DNA of 64,000 nt. Source: an uncultured Flavobacteriaceae bacterium. GTDB taxonomy: Bacteria; Bacteroidota; Bacteroidia; Flavobacteriales; Flavobacteriaceae. The stretch is from the NCBI GenBank assembly GCA_943787295.1, contig CALSLW010000002.1:586189-650188 (forward strand), written 5' to 3'. The notes under the pieces were generated by a model. It was not told where the DNA came from. It made no database searches and worked only from the letters and a program-made list of their open reading frames with translations. Positions 1 to 9,700 of this stretch are shown in pieces. The position numbers were made by a program, and so were the translations under genes. Every line of letters begins with the position of its first letter. The stretch's first letter is position 1.

Positions 1-60
1 CGTTGGAGTTTGATTACAACTGATAAAAACGCCTAGTCCTAATAATAATAACTTCTTCAT
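1..60 (-). CDS. N-terminus of a lipoprotein, cut by the window edge
   Basis: This ORF is missing from the supplied track because it runs off the left edge. Read on the minus strand from the ATG at 60-58 it gives MKKLLLLGLGVFISCNQTPT. That is a classic lipoprotein signal: charged start, leucine-rich core and a lipobox ending in FISC, with the cysteine as the lipidated residue. Only 20 codons are visible, so the function cannot be assigned. The ATG is preceded by a 28-bp leader that occurs again before two genes at 51.9 and 52.8 kb, which supports this start. Confidence 0.75.
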   Translation of the reverse strand, partial: MKKLLLLGLGVFISCNQTPT

Positions 61-85
61 TTTAATTGATTTATGGTTAATAATA
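58..85 (-). promoter_or_regulatory. Shared gene leader, copy 1
   Basis: The 28 bases including the start codon are identical to those before the gene at 51,954 and nearly identical to those before the gene at 52,819 (core CCATAAATCAATTAAAATG). Identity in non-coding DNA directly before three unrelated genes suggests a shared 5' untranslated region or cassette boundary. Just upstream on the same strand, near 125-145, lies a decayed CCCTCCCAAG...TTTTTC sequence resembling the terminator of the 51,954 gene. Confidence 0.6.
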
Positions 86-149
86 TCTCTAAATTATAAA
101 GAATTAGTGAAAAAGAAAAACTATCAACTTGGGAGGGCTTGTCTCAAGA

Positions 150-250
150 TTAGATTATTTTGATTAATGGAAACAAAATAATAGGCACATCCTCTTCTTT
201 GAGTTCAGGAACTTCCATTCCTCATAAATAGGTTAGACTTATTTTTTTAG
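150..250 (-). pseudogene. Tyrosine recombinase 3' remnant, copy 1
   Basis: Minus-strand translation gives ISLTYL, a stop codon, then GMEVPELKEEDVPII. This matches the C-terminal tail of the second integrase remnant at 2158-2516 (SLTYLRGLEVPELKEEDMPMI). The Arg codon after the catalytic-tyrosine motif has become TGA and the sequence upstream is decayed, so it is non-functional. Only about 30 codons can be aligned. The stretch from 250 to 378 shows no other recognisable feature. Confidence 0.6.
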
Positions 251-378
251 AGGATAACTTTTCTAAGTCCAATCTCTTAGAGTTGAGAAAGTGAGACAAA
301 ATCTTAAGCGCACCTATACTAAATACTATCAGGGATTAATTTGTATATTAATGCTTGTTAACCATTAAATATTTTAGA

Positions 379-1401
379 GTGAAAAATTATTTTCTTGTAT
401 TAGCATCATTCTTAACGATTAGTTGTAATCAAAAAAAGATTAATCCTTTAATTGAAATTTATAACGAAAAAATAATTTCTATAATTGACATTTATTCAGA
501 ATTAGAGATTTTAGCTGACTCTTTATTACTTCCAGAAGGCCCAGTATGGAATAAAAAATCAAATGAGTTGCTATTTGTAGATAACCTTCAAAACAAAGTT
601 TTAAGCTGGAGCTCCCGTGATGGTATCAAGGATTATATTCAAGAGGCAGGTAATACTGGCTATGCCCCCAACTTGGGCAATGGGCTTTTAGGGCCAAATG
701 GGCTTGCACTTGATAATAATAATGACTTATACATATGTCAAATTGGAGACAGGAGAGTTGCAAAAATAAATATTAACTCTTCAAATAAGAAAAGCTTTAT
801 AAATGTAGTTGATAATTACAAAGGCAAAAGACTTAATAGTCCTAATGATATTATAGTTGCAAAAAATGGAGACATATATTTTACAGACCCAGCTTTTGCT
901 TTTTTTGACCCCCAAAAGTTTGAATTTGTGGATAGTGAATTAAGAGAGTTAAATTTTAACGGTGTTTTTAAATTTAATAAGGATAATAACGTTTTAGTTG
1001 CTGTGGATGAAGGCTCAGGTGTTCCAAATGGCTTGGGCTTATCACCAGATGAAAAATTTCTTTATGTTAATAAGATGGGGCAACCTTTTTCTAATACTGA
1101 TTCGGAAATACTAAAAATTAATTTAGCTAATAATGAATCTGAAACCCTATTTAGAGGTAATGATTTAGTTGCTAAATATAACAATGGGACAGACTTTGAT
1201 GGAATGGACGTTCACTCAAGTGGATATATATTTACAGCAGGGCCAGGAGGATTATTAATAATATCTCCTGAAGGTGAATTAATGGCAAGAATAAAATCTG
1301 GTCAAATTACAAACTGCACATTTAATGACGATGAATCTTACTTGTACATAACAGGTTTCCTAAATAATCCAAAACTGTTTAGAATAAAGTTGAAATCATA
1401 A
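379..1401 (+). CDS. SMP-30/gluconolactonase-like lipoprotein
   Basis: The family is the six-bladed beta-propeller SMP-30/gluconolactonase group, which hydrolyses lactones or related esters with a bound divalent metal. Visible hallmarks are LLPEGPVW (the metal-binding Glu), LNSPNDI (Asn/Asp metal ligands) and the late DFDGMDV. The start was moved from the TTG at 355 to the GTG at 379 because this gives a clean lipoprotein signal, MKNYFLVLASFLTISCNQ, with Cys at the end of LTISC. The resulting length of 340 aa suits the family. It is probably a lipidated periplasmic or surface enzyme; the substrate is unknown. It lies between two remnants of the same recombinase, so it may have been acquired by transfer. 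Confidence 0.8.
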   Translation: MKNYFLVLASFLTISCNQKKINPLIEIYNEKIISIIDIYSELEILADSLLLPEGPVWNKKSNELLFVDNLQNKVLSWSSRDGIKDYIQEAGNTGYAPNLGNGLLGPNGLALDNNNDLYICQIGDRRVAKININSSNKKSFINVVDNYKGKRLNSPNDIIVAKNGDIYFTDPAFAFFDPQKFEFVDSELRELNFNGVFKFNKDNNVLVAVDEGSGVPNGLGLSPDEKFLYVNKMGQPFSNTDSEILKINLANNESETLFRGNDLVAKYNNGTDFDGMDVHSSGYIFTAGPGGLLIISPEGELMARIKSGQITNCTFNDDESYLYITGFLNNPKLFRIKLKS

Positions 1402-1431
1402 ATTAAATGTGTAAATGCATAAAAAACTAAT

Positions 1432-2151
1432 ATGATTAATCGTAGTGACTTTAAAAAATATTTTTTAGATTTTTTAATTGTTTTTTTAGGTATTTTATCA
1501 TCCTTTGGAATTGACAATTACATAAAAAATGTTCAAAGGGAAAATCAAAAAAACATTCTTTTAGATGAATTACACCTCTCAATTAATGATGATATAATTC
1601 AGTTAAAAATTGTAAATGATGCTCTAGATGATTGTTTAAAGTCAATAGAAATATTATTTGAACAATCAGAGAATAAAGCATTAAATGATTCAATATTAGC
1701 ATACCATATTTCCAATGTTTCTGCAAAAACGGCAATATCATTTTTTCCACAAAAGGGAGTCTATAATCAACTCATAAACACAAATTTATTTGAATTAATT
1801 GACGACAATGTTTTTAGAAGAAAAATTTCTGACTTATATGAACATTTGGAAGATAGAAAAAATGCTGCAGATTTAAAATTTGATTTTTTTATTGAAAGTT
1901 TTGACAAAGCATTATTGGATAAAATCAATTACAGGATAAAAATTGAGGAATTAGATAATTCAGTTAGTATAAATACTATTATTTACGATTATAAATTACC
2001 CAAAAACTTATTTAAAGATTCTGAATTTTTAGGCTACTTGAGTAATGCTGAAAAAAGAGTTTATATGTACAAAGAGTTGATGAAAAAATATTCTCAAAGT
2101 ATGAAGGAAATTTCCTCACATTTAGAAGATTTACAAAATAATTATAATTAA
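1432..2151 (+). CDS. Single-pass membrane protein, DUF6090-like
   Basis: This 239-aa protein begins with a short charged stretch, then one hydrophobic segment at about residues 12-28 (FLDFLIVFLGILSSFGIDNY), followed by a long charged, mostly helical part. The shape and the N-terminal motif resemble Bacteroidota membrane proteins annotated as DUF6090; this is from memory of the family pattern, not a search. No catalytic motif is visible. It starts 30 bases after the SMP-30-like gene on the same strand, so the two may be co-transcribed. Function unknown. Confidence 0.6.
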   Translation: MINRSDFKKYFLDFLIVFLGILSSFGIDNYIKNVQRENQKNILLDELHLSINDDIIQLKIVNDALDDCLKSIEILFEQSENKALNDSILAYHISNVSAKTAISFFPQKGVYNQLINTNLFELIDDNVFRRKISDLYEHLEDRKNAADLKFDFFIESFDKALLDKINYRIKIEELDNSVSINTIIYDYKLPKNLFKDSEFLGYLSNAEKRVYMYKELMKKYSQSMKEISSHLEDLQNNYN

Positions 2152-2157
2152 TATTAT

Positions 2158-2516
2158 CTAAATCATTGGCATATCCTCCTCTTTCAATTCAGGCACTTCT
2201 AATCCTCTTAAGTACGTTAAACTTACTTTAATAGAAGAGTGCCCCATAGCTTTCTGTAGCTTGGTTATACTTCCTGTTCTTTTGAAGATTTCTAACGCTC
2301 CTGTGTGCCTAAACGAGTATATTGTTACATACCTTGAATGTCAGGATTGAGCCTCTTAAAACGCCTCCAAAGCAGCGAGAAATAGCCTTTATTGTAGGGT
2401 GAAATATTGTTTGAAAAGATGTTGAGGTTCGATTCTTTTCGAATTAGTATTTCTCTAATGTAATTAGGAACAGATATTTGGAATAAAGCACCCTTATGGT
2501 TTTCCCAAATGGACAA
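2158..2516 (-). pseudogene. Tyrosine recombinase catalytic-domain remnant, copy 2
   Basis: The 3' part, in one frame, reads YVTIYSFRHTGALEIFKRTG, then MGHSSIKVSLTYLRGLEV and a stop at 2158. These are the box II Arg-His, the GHSS histidine and the catalytic tyrosine of phage-type integrases. The 5' part is in another frame (ORF 2325-2516, ending FKRLNPDIQGM), so there is a one-base frameshift at about 2337. The N-terminal arm and core-binding domains and the first catalytic arginine are absent. The 5' end also overlaps the start of the plus-strand gene at 2509, suggesting a recombination junction near 2500. Non-functional. Confidence 0.75.
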
Positions 2517-2892
2517 TTATGTTGAGGAGTTTGGTGAATCCTACATGGGAAGAGTTCTTAGTAGACAAGAAGGAACTAACGAAGATTATAAATGGACTCA
2601 TATATGGGATATTAAAGTAAGTGATCCAAATCAGTTTAAAATTGCTCATGAAAAAATTATAAAAAAGTTTAAAAAACAATTCGAAGGTAGATGGGTAGCA
2701 TTCGGCACATACGACATTAATTACCCTAATGGAGCCACACACTGGGTTGGTGTTTCAGGTAAAGATAATCATGAACATATAATGCTTTATGATGAATTAC
2801 AAAAGCAGAGCGAGTTTATTAAACTTATTGGAGAAAGAGGAAAAACTGAAGATGTCAGGGACTACATGGTTACAAACTTAAAGTCTTATTAA
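2509..2892 (+). CDS. Hypothetical 127-aa protein, possibly N-terminally truncated
   Basis: The family is not recognised. The protein is soluble-looking, without a signal peptide from this ATG, and rich in aromatic residues (KWTHIWDIKV, GRWVAFGTYD, THWVGVSG), a ferredoxin- or NTF2-like look that cannot be proved. The frame stays open upstream of the ATG (APLWFSQ before MDNYVEE), and the start overlaps a recombinase remnant by 8 bases. The real N-terminus may therefore have been lost at a recombination junction. It is followed by a strong terminator of the same type as in the single-gene units at 52-53 kb, which suggests it was once one of them. Confidence 0.55.
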   Translation: MDNYVEEFGESYMGRVLSRQEGTNEDYKWTHIWDIKVSDPNQFKIAHEKIIKKFKKQFEGRWVAFGTYDINYPNGATHWVGVSGKDNHEHIMLYDELQKQSEFIKLIGERGKTEDVRDYMVTNLKSY

Positions 2893-2899
2893 TCAATTT

Positions 2900-2927
2900 A
2901 ACCCTCCCTCGCGGAGGGTTTTTTTTT
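2900..2927 (+). terminator. Rho-independent terminator
   Basis: AACCCTCC, loop, GGAGGGTT followed by eight or more T, 8 bases after the stop codon of the 2509 gene. The same CCCTCC/GGAGGG stem is used after the genes at 51,954 and 52,819. Confidence 0.85.
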
Positions 2928-2944
2928 AGCCAACAAGCAAATAA

Positions 2945-3115
2945 TTAGACAAAAAAAGGCCCCATTTAAGTACAAAACATTTTCGCAGGGTTGCCCACAA
3001 TTAAAATCAACTTGAAACCTTTGCTATGATTGATCTAAAGCACAATTCACGATGGAGTAAAATGATGAGATATTTTTGACCAATAATATTAGTATGATGG
3101 GTAATTACAATAGTA
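2945..3115. repeat. Dispersed intergenic element, copy 1
   Basis: This stretch aligns with 54,755-54,910. Shared blocks include CATTTTCGCA / TATTTTCGCA, CACAATT.AAATC, CGATGGAGTAAA and AGTATGATG. It sits between the last single-gene unit and the adhesin operon. The second copy also follows a single-gene unit. No ORF was seen in it. Confidence 0.6.
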
Positions 3116-3145
3116 TAATTATATCTTAAGTTTTCTAATAACAAT

Positions 3146-5779
3146 CTAAAACTTTAATATTTTGAATGTTGATTTTCGATTTAACTGATATTCAGCTTCA
3201 GAACAATTAGCATCACCTTTACAAATATTATCTTTATTTTCTTCTCCAATTGCCTGAATAAGTAATCTATTTGAATTAATACCTTTATTTACTAGCCATT
3301 GTTTAGTGACATTTGCCCTTTTGAGAGATAATTTTTTATTGTATTCTTTTGATGCTCTAGAATCAGCATAAGAGCGAATTTGCAATATCATATCTGGATA
3401 TTTAAACAAAGCAACTAGTACTTTATTTAGCGACAAAACAGAATTTTTTTTAAGTGTTGATTTATTCAATTCAAAATAAATTGGTTCGACACCTAAAACA
3501 CATATCAAATCATCAGGTAAACAATTCGATGTCCATTTCAAATCAATATTTTCATAAACTTTCCCTTTTTGAGTAAAGTCGATTTCAATTTCACGAGTGT
3601 TATAACTAATACCATTAGAAACTCTCAAATAATATGAATCAGAACAATTTACATCTTCATCAATTTTATAATTACCATTTTCATCTACGGTATAATTGGA
3701 AATAATATTTTTATTAGAATTTAAAAGTTGAACCTTTGCTCCGATTAGTAATTCTCTCGTAAAAGTATCATATACTTTTCCTTCTAGAATAAATTCACAA
3801 ATATTTTCTTCCAAACCATTATTCGAATAATTGGTATTATTATTTTTTACAATTTTGTATACTTGGTCTGACGAACTACCATTCAATCCATCACGATTAG
3901 ACGAGATATATCCAAAGTTTTTCATTTGATTATATACATATCCAAAATCATCAAAAGCAGAATTTACTGGTATCCCTAAATTAATACTTGATTGGGGATA
4001 GCCTCGGTTATTAAGCTTTGATGAAAATACATCAAATCCTCCCAATCCTAATTTTCCGTCACTTGAAAAGTATAAATTATTTTCCTTATCAAGAAAAGGA
4101 AATGATTCTCTAAACTCAGTATTCACATTAGGACCTACATTGATGGGCTGGCTGTATTCCCCATTTTCAAAAATATAAACAAACCATATATCAGATTTAC
4201 CGTATGATCCTGGCATATCAGATGAAAAGTACAACTTATCATTATCTGGACTTAATGCTGGATGAGCAGTTGAGTATTGATCCCCATTAAATGGCAATTC
4301 TTCTATTGATCCCCAAGAATCATTTTGTTTGGTAGCCTTATATATTTTCAATTTTACTTCTTTATCACGTGCTGATTTCAATCTGCCTTTAAAGTAATTA
4401 TTTCGTGTAAAGTACATTGTATTTCCATCCTTACTTATAGTGGCTGTTGATTCGTGATATTTTGTGTTAATGTCTCCTTTCAATGGTTCTCTATCATATA
4501 AATTTCCTGCTGAATCAATTTTTGCAATAAATAAATCAAGAAAAGGTTCGTCAGACCACTTAAATTTTTTGTTCCCTGTTGCCTCTTTACTAGAAGCAAA
4601 AATAATTCTATCATCGTCATAAAAATTTGGCCCAAAATCAGAGTTAATAGAGTTAATTTTTGTTTCATACAGACTGTATCTGCTACTATTTTTTAAAACA
4701 GAGTCTAGATAATTTGAACTTATATTTATGTATTGATTCGATAATGGACTATTTTTTATTTCAATATATTTTTTCATAAAAAGATCTGAAATATCATATG
4801 CTTGAATGCTTTTGAATGAAATTGACGCTCTAAAATACATTTCTGGATCTAGCCCTTGTGGATAGTCATCTATTAATTTATTAAACCAATTTGATGCCAA
4901 ATCATACTGACTGTTATTAAAATAAGCCATTGCTAAATACTCATAAATTTCTTTACTCTGTTTTCCAGATCTAGCTAATTTTAAATACTTTGAAATTGCA
5001 GCAGAAAAATTGTAATCCTCATAATTACTTTTAGCTATGAAAATATTGTTTTCTCTAGGTTTTAGTTTTTGCTCAACAATGTTGGATAATGAATCAACTT
5101 TATTGTTTTTTTCTGGTTTTAACTTTGGGAAATAAACAGTGCTTTTGTTTTCTAGCCTAAATCCAGTAGGAATCTTAATCACAGCGGTGTCTTGATCTAA
5201 AGTTTTTACTTGGCTCCTATACTCTTCTCTAATTTTATCCGGTTTAGTTGTCTTCTCTAGAGCAGGCTTAATCTTTTCAATAACACTTATAGGTTTATTT
5301 AATGGGATTGTATCGATTGTTGAATCAAGATTATTCTTTTTAAGGCTTGCTTTTTTTAGGGATATTTTATTTTCTTTAGGAATTTTTTTGATTGTTTTAC
5401 TTGGACGCTTTTCTTCCTTTTTTAATGGATTTTTTTTGCCACTGATTGATTGGTTTGAATGATGTAACCAAAAATCATTCTGCTTTAAATTATTGGCTTT
5501 TATAAATTCATCTATTTCTAATCTTGATGATTTTTGGGTTAAGGAAACCCTGAAGAATCCGTTAGTTCTTTTGAGTATTTTTGCGTCTTTAAATCCTTCT
5601 TTTTTTAATTTCTGGTGAAGATTGAACGCGTTACTATAATATTTATAGGACCCTACAACAAGGTAAATGTTTTCATTTATGTATTTTTCCTGACAATTGA
5701 TTGTATTGAAAGAAAAAAGTATTCCCAAAAATAAAATTTTTGAGATCAAGTTTTTTCTATGTCCTTTCATCACACTCAT
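3146..5779 (-). CDS. SPOR-TPR-PD40-OmpA surface protein, adhesin partner
   Basis: This 877-aa protein has a signal peptide (KILFLGILFSFNTINCQ). A SPOR-like domain follows at about 35-95 (NIYLVVGSYKYYSNAFNLHQ), then a low-complexity charged linker to about 240, TPR-like helices at 250-345, PD40/beta-propeller repeats at 380-640 (DNDKLYFSSD, ENNLYFSSDG), a CarboxypepD_reg-like domain at 665-745, and a C-terminal OmpA domain at 770-877 (IYFELNKSTLKKNS, RANVTKQWL) that would bind peptidoglycan. Proteins of this layout stand beside PorP/SprF and large T9SS type B adhesins in Bacteroidota. The ATG is one base after the SprF stop (TAATATG), so translation is coupled; the ATG nine bases further in is also possible. 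The N-terminal SPOR domain is an unusual addition. Confidence 0.85.
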   Translation of the reverse strand: MSVMKGHRKNLISKILFLGILFSFNTINCQEKYINENIYLVVGSYKYYSNAFNLHQKLKKEGFKDAKILKRTNGFFRVSLTQKSSRLEIDEFIKANNLKQNDFWLHHSNQSISGKKNPLKKEEKRPSKTIKKIPKENKISLKKASLKKNNLDSTIDTIPLNKPISVIEKIKPALEKTTKPDKIREEYRSQVKTLDQDTAVIKIPTGFRLENKSTVYFPKLKPEKNNKVDSLSNIVEQKLKPRENNIFIAKSNYEDYNFSAAISKYLKLARSGKQSKEIYEYLAMAYFNNSQYDLASNWFNKLIDDYPQGLDPEMYFRASISFKSIQAYDISDLFMKKYIEIKNSPLSNQYINISSNYLDSVLKNSSRYSLYETKINSINSDFGPNFYDDDRIIFASSKEATGNKKFKWSDEPFLDLFIAKIDSAGNLYDREPLKGDINTKYHESTATISKDGNTMYFTRNNYFKGRLKSARDKEVKLKIYKATKQNDSWGSIEELPFNGDQYSTAHPALSPDNDKLYFSSDMPGSYGKSDIWFVYIFENGEYSQPINVGPNVNTEFRESFPFLDKENNLYFSSDGKLGLGGFDVFSSKLNNRGYPQSSINLGIPVNSAFDDFGYVYNQMKNFGYISSNRDGLNGSSSDQVYKIVKNNNTNYSNNGLEENICEFILEGKVYDTFTRELLIGAKVQLLNSNKNIISNYTVDENGNYKIDEDVNCSDSYYLRVSNGISYNTREIEIDFTQKGKVYENIDLKWTSNCLPDDLICVLGVEPIYFELNKSTLKKNSVLSLNKVLVALFKYPDMILQIRSYADSRASKEYNKKLSLKRANVTKQWLVNKGINSNRLLIQAIGEENKDNICKGDANCSEAEYQLNRKSTFKILKF

Positions 5780-5780
5780 A

Positions 5781-6728
5781 TTAAAAAAACCTTGGAGTCA
5801 ATATTTTCTTATTCGCCCCTATATCAATTCTAAAAAAAACTTCAAATGATCCAGTAGCATATTTTTTTATTTCAGTTGTAGAAAAATCATAACTGAATCC
5901 TATCATCGCCCCATTTGAAACTTGTATTCCAGCAAGGGCGGTAATTGCTGAATCTAATCTATTCGCTACTCCAAAGGAAAAATTATCATTTAACAAAAAG
6001 TTAAATGATAAATCCCATTGTATAGGGCTTCCTTTAACAACTTTAATTAGCGATGCAGGCTTAAATTTTAAGGATGGTAATACATCAAAAACGTATCCTC
6101 CTATAAGGTAAACATGAATTTTGTCAGATAAACTTGAAAAAAAACTTGACTCACTTTCCACTAAATCAAAGTATTGCTTTTTTAAAAGATTGGGGGCAGA
6201 TAGGCCAAGATAAAATTTTTCAGTATTGAAATACGCACCAACACCAATTTGAGGTTGAAACTGATTATCAATAGCATAACCAATATATGGATCTGTTTCA
6301 TCATGGATGTTCAATCGATTAAAGTTTATATCAAAAGAGTTTAATCCTACTTTTAAACCAAAAGTTAGCTTTGAAAACATAAAACTTAAAGAATATGCAT
6401 AATCAATCGCAATATTCGTTTCAGTTGTAGGACCGATTTGATCATTTATGATAGAAAGTCCCAAACCAACCTTTTCTGCTTCACCTATCGGGGTGTCAAA
6501 AGTTAAAACTGCCGTGGTAGGTGCTCCTTCGATATCTATCCACTGGGATCTTGCTAAAGCCTTTAAGCTCATTATCCCTCTATTACCAGCATAAGCAGGA
6601 TTAAAAACCTGTGTCATGTACATATATTGAGTGTACTGAGCTTCTTGTTGAGAATATATGATACATGGAAGCATTCCTAATGAAAGGAGTACAATTTTTC
6701 TTATATGTACAATTAAACTTTTAATCAT
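5781..6728 (-). CDS. PorP/SprF family outer-membrane protein
   Basis: A 315-aa outer-membrane beta-barrel with signal peptide (IVLLSLGMLPCIIYSQ) and the family's N-terminal signature YTQYMYMTQVFNPAYAGNRG, followed by alternating amphipathic strands. In Flavobacterium johnsoniae the related SprF is needed for export of the giant adhesin SprB by T9SS. By analogy this protein would attach or export the giant protein encoded just upstream. Its ATG overlaps the last 8 bases of the adhesin gene (ATGATTAA), so the two are translationally coupled. It is best described as a dedicated partner of this adhesin, not as SprF itself. Confidence 0.9.
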   Translation of the reverse strand: MIKSLIVHIRKIVLLSLGMLPCIIYSQQEAQYTQYMYMTQVFNPAYAGNRGIMSLKALARSQWIDIEGAPTTAVLTFDTPIGEAEKVGLGLSIINDQIGPTTETNIAIDYAYSLSFMFSKLTFGLKVGLNSFDINFNRLNIHDETDPYIGYAIDNQFQPQIGVGAYFNTEKFYLGLSAPNLLKKQYFDLVESESSFFSSLSDKIHVYLIGGYVFDVLPSLKFKPASLIKVVKGSPIQWDLSFNFLLNDNFSFGVANRLDSAITALAGIQVSNGAMIGFSYDFSTTEIKKYATGSFEVFFRIDIGANKKILTPRFF

Positions 6729-9700
6729 TTTGTAAATATAAATACCCTGTATACTGCTTCTTTCCTGGATTATCCTCTCCTGGGAAAGTTAGAACATAAT
6801 AATATGTGCCTGATGGTAATTTTTCATCTTTACTAATTGTTACCCGCCCTTTAGAATACCCTTTGAAGGCCTCTGAATTTCCTCGCCCAGGATAACTATC
6901 AACTTCGAAAACAATCACACCCCATCGATTATATATTTGTAAGATGTTATTTGGATAATCTTCTATACCTGATATGATAAAATAATCATTTTTATTGTCA
7001 TTATTGGGAGTAACTAGTTCAAAAATTTCAATGTTAGAAATGAATTCACCCTGTAAACTAATTTCGGTTGGATCGTCAACAATATTGTCATCTTGGTCAT
7101 CTCCATCGTCACTATAATCATAAACTTCATCGTCGTAATTAAATGCTGATCCCGATACCCTCACGCTGTTAATAATTTCACCTGAAAGAATATCAGATTG
7201 TGTAATGAAATAATTAGCTCTAAATAATAACATTCCACCAGGAGCTATTGAGTTTTCTGATGATCCTTCCGATGAAGATACCAAGTATGGATTAGTTGTA
7301 AGATAAATTGTTGTTCCATATCCATTTGACATAAAGTCTTGAATTACAAGATTGTCGATTCTAACATTTCCTGTATTTTCAATCATAATATCAAATATTA
7401 TCTCGTCTCCTACTATAGAAATATAATCATCTGATGTTGAGGTAACCGTTTTTGTAACTTCAAGAGATGGGTTAGGAGAAATTAAAACTACGGTTGGATC
7501 ATCTAATATGTTTCCATCATTATCATCACCATCATCCGAAACATCGGATGTTTGAATCGTACCATCTACATTTTCTGCAGTTGCTAAAATAGAATTTACT
7601 ATTCTCCCAGTATCGGCTGCTGTTTGTTCAATTGTGTAGAAAGCAATATATGATGCAAATTCTCCTATTTTAAGTTCTCCCTCTAATGAACCTAAGGATG
7701 AACCTGTGAAAAATGGGCCATTACTTAAGCTTAATAGATTGCCATTACCATCTGTCATTGTATCAACCAATGACAAATTAGTTAAGATTGTATTACCCGT
7801 ATTTTCAATTGATATTTCGAATAAAATCATATCCCCCGTATCAATAAAATCATCATTGTTATTTTCAATTGATGCTACTTTAGTTACTTCAAGTGATGGT
7901 ACTTCTTGCAGATAAACAACCGTAGGATCATCCAAAGTATTGCCATCAGTGTCATCTCCATCATCACTAATATCTATTATTCTAGCCAATTGATTTGGAC
8001 CTGTTGCAGATGCCTCTACTGTATTAATTATTTGTCCCGAAATAATGTCTATATCCTTGATGATATAGAATCCAATGTAAGTGGCGGTTTCTCCTTTAAT
8101 CAAAATACCTTCTGAAGATCCTTCTGAAGATCCGGAGAAGAAAGGTCCATTACTTAAAGTAAGTATATTGTCGTTTCCATCTGTTAGCGTGTCGACTATT
8201 TGAAGATCACTCAAAGTTGAATTTCCTCTATTTTCAACAGTAATTGTATATGTAATTATGTCTCCAGCCCCAATCTCATTATCTCCATTATCAGTAACCT
8301 CAGCTGTTTTAGTTACTTCCATAGCAACATTAGAAACTGTGAAAATCTCTGTTAAATCATCTTGAGTATTTCCATCTGTGTCATCGCCATCATCACTTAC
8401 ATCTGAAACGTCACCTATGTTTCCTGGACTATTTCCTCTAAATACAATAGTGTTTCTAATAACTCCTGAATCTGCAGCTCTTTGGCCAATAATATAGCTT
8501 GCTGTATATGTTGCTGTTTCTGATGGTTGAAGAATTCCTTCGGGTGAATTTAGAGATGCTATATCAAAGTTTGGTTGAGTCGTTAAAATTATTTCTCTTC
8601 CACTACCATCTGTGAGGGTATCGATATATGATAATCCACTTACAACTATATTCCCTTTATTTTCTACTGTAATTATATAGTCAATTCTGTCGCCCAAATC
8701 ATTAATATCATTTCCATTAGTATCTGTTATGGTAGCTAATTTTGTAACCTCTATCTCTGGAAGGGATAAAATTTCAATAACTGTTGGATCATCTGTGGTA
8801 TTTCCATCAGTATCATCTCCATCATCACTAATGTCCGAGACGTCATTGGTATTTCCTGGACTTGATGCATTTACTGTTACACTATTAACAACTCTACCTG
8901 TTCCAGCATCACTATTCGAAATCACATAAGTTGCAGAGTAAGTAGCACTTTCACTGGGGTTCAATGAGCCTGGGGAGGATCCCTGGGTAGAAGAAACAAA
9001 GAGTGGCCCAGAAGATAACTGAAGAACATTATTATTACCGTCTTTTAGAGTGTCAATTAGTGTAATTGATGAAAGTTGTGTAGAGCCTGTATTGTTTATA
9101 GTAATCGTGTAAACAATGGTGTCACCAGCGTTTACACTTCCGTCTCCATTATCAATGGTGTAAGCTGTTTTAGTTGCTTCAATTGATTTATTTATATCAA
9201 AAATAACAACAGTTGGATCGTTTGTAGTATTGCCGTCGGTATCATCACCATCATCACTTATATCGGAAACATCGTTACTATTACCAGGACTGCTTCCTGT
9301 AACCGTAACAGAATTATTTACACCACCTGAATTTACATCTTGCTGTGTGATTTGATAAGTTGCGTTGTAAGTTGAGACCTCTCCTGTTAAAATTGTACCC
9401 TCTGCAGAAGCATTGGAATTTGACACAAAATTAGGTCCAGTAGTGAGGTTTAAAGAATTTCCATTTCCATCCGTTAAAGTATCAACTAAACTTAATGTAT
9501 TGATAGTAACGTTACCAGTGTTTTGAATTGTTATGGTATAATTGATTGTATCCCCTGCACCATTTGACCCATCTCCATCATCAGTGATTGTATACGTTTT
9601 AGTAACCTCTATTATTCCCAACGGAGCTATTAAAACTATGGTGGAATCATTAGTGGTGTTTCCATCAGTGTCGTCACCATCATCACTTTGGTCACTTACA

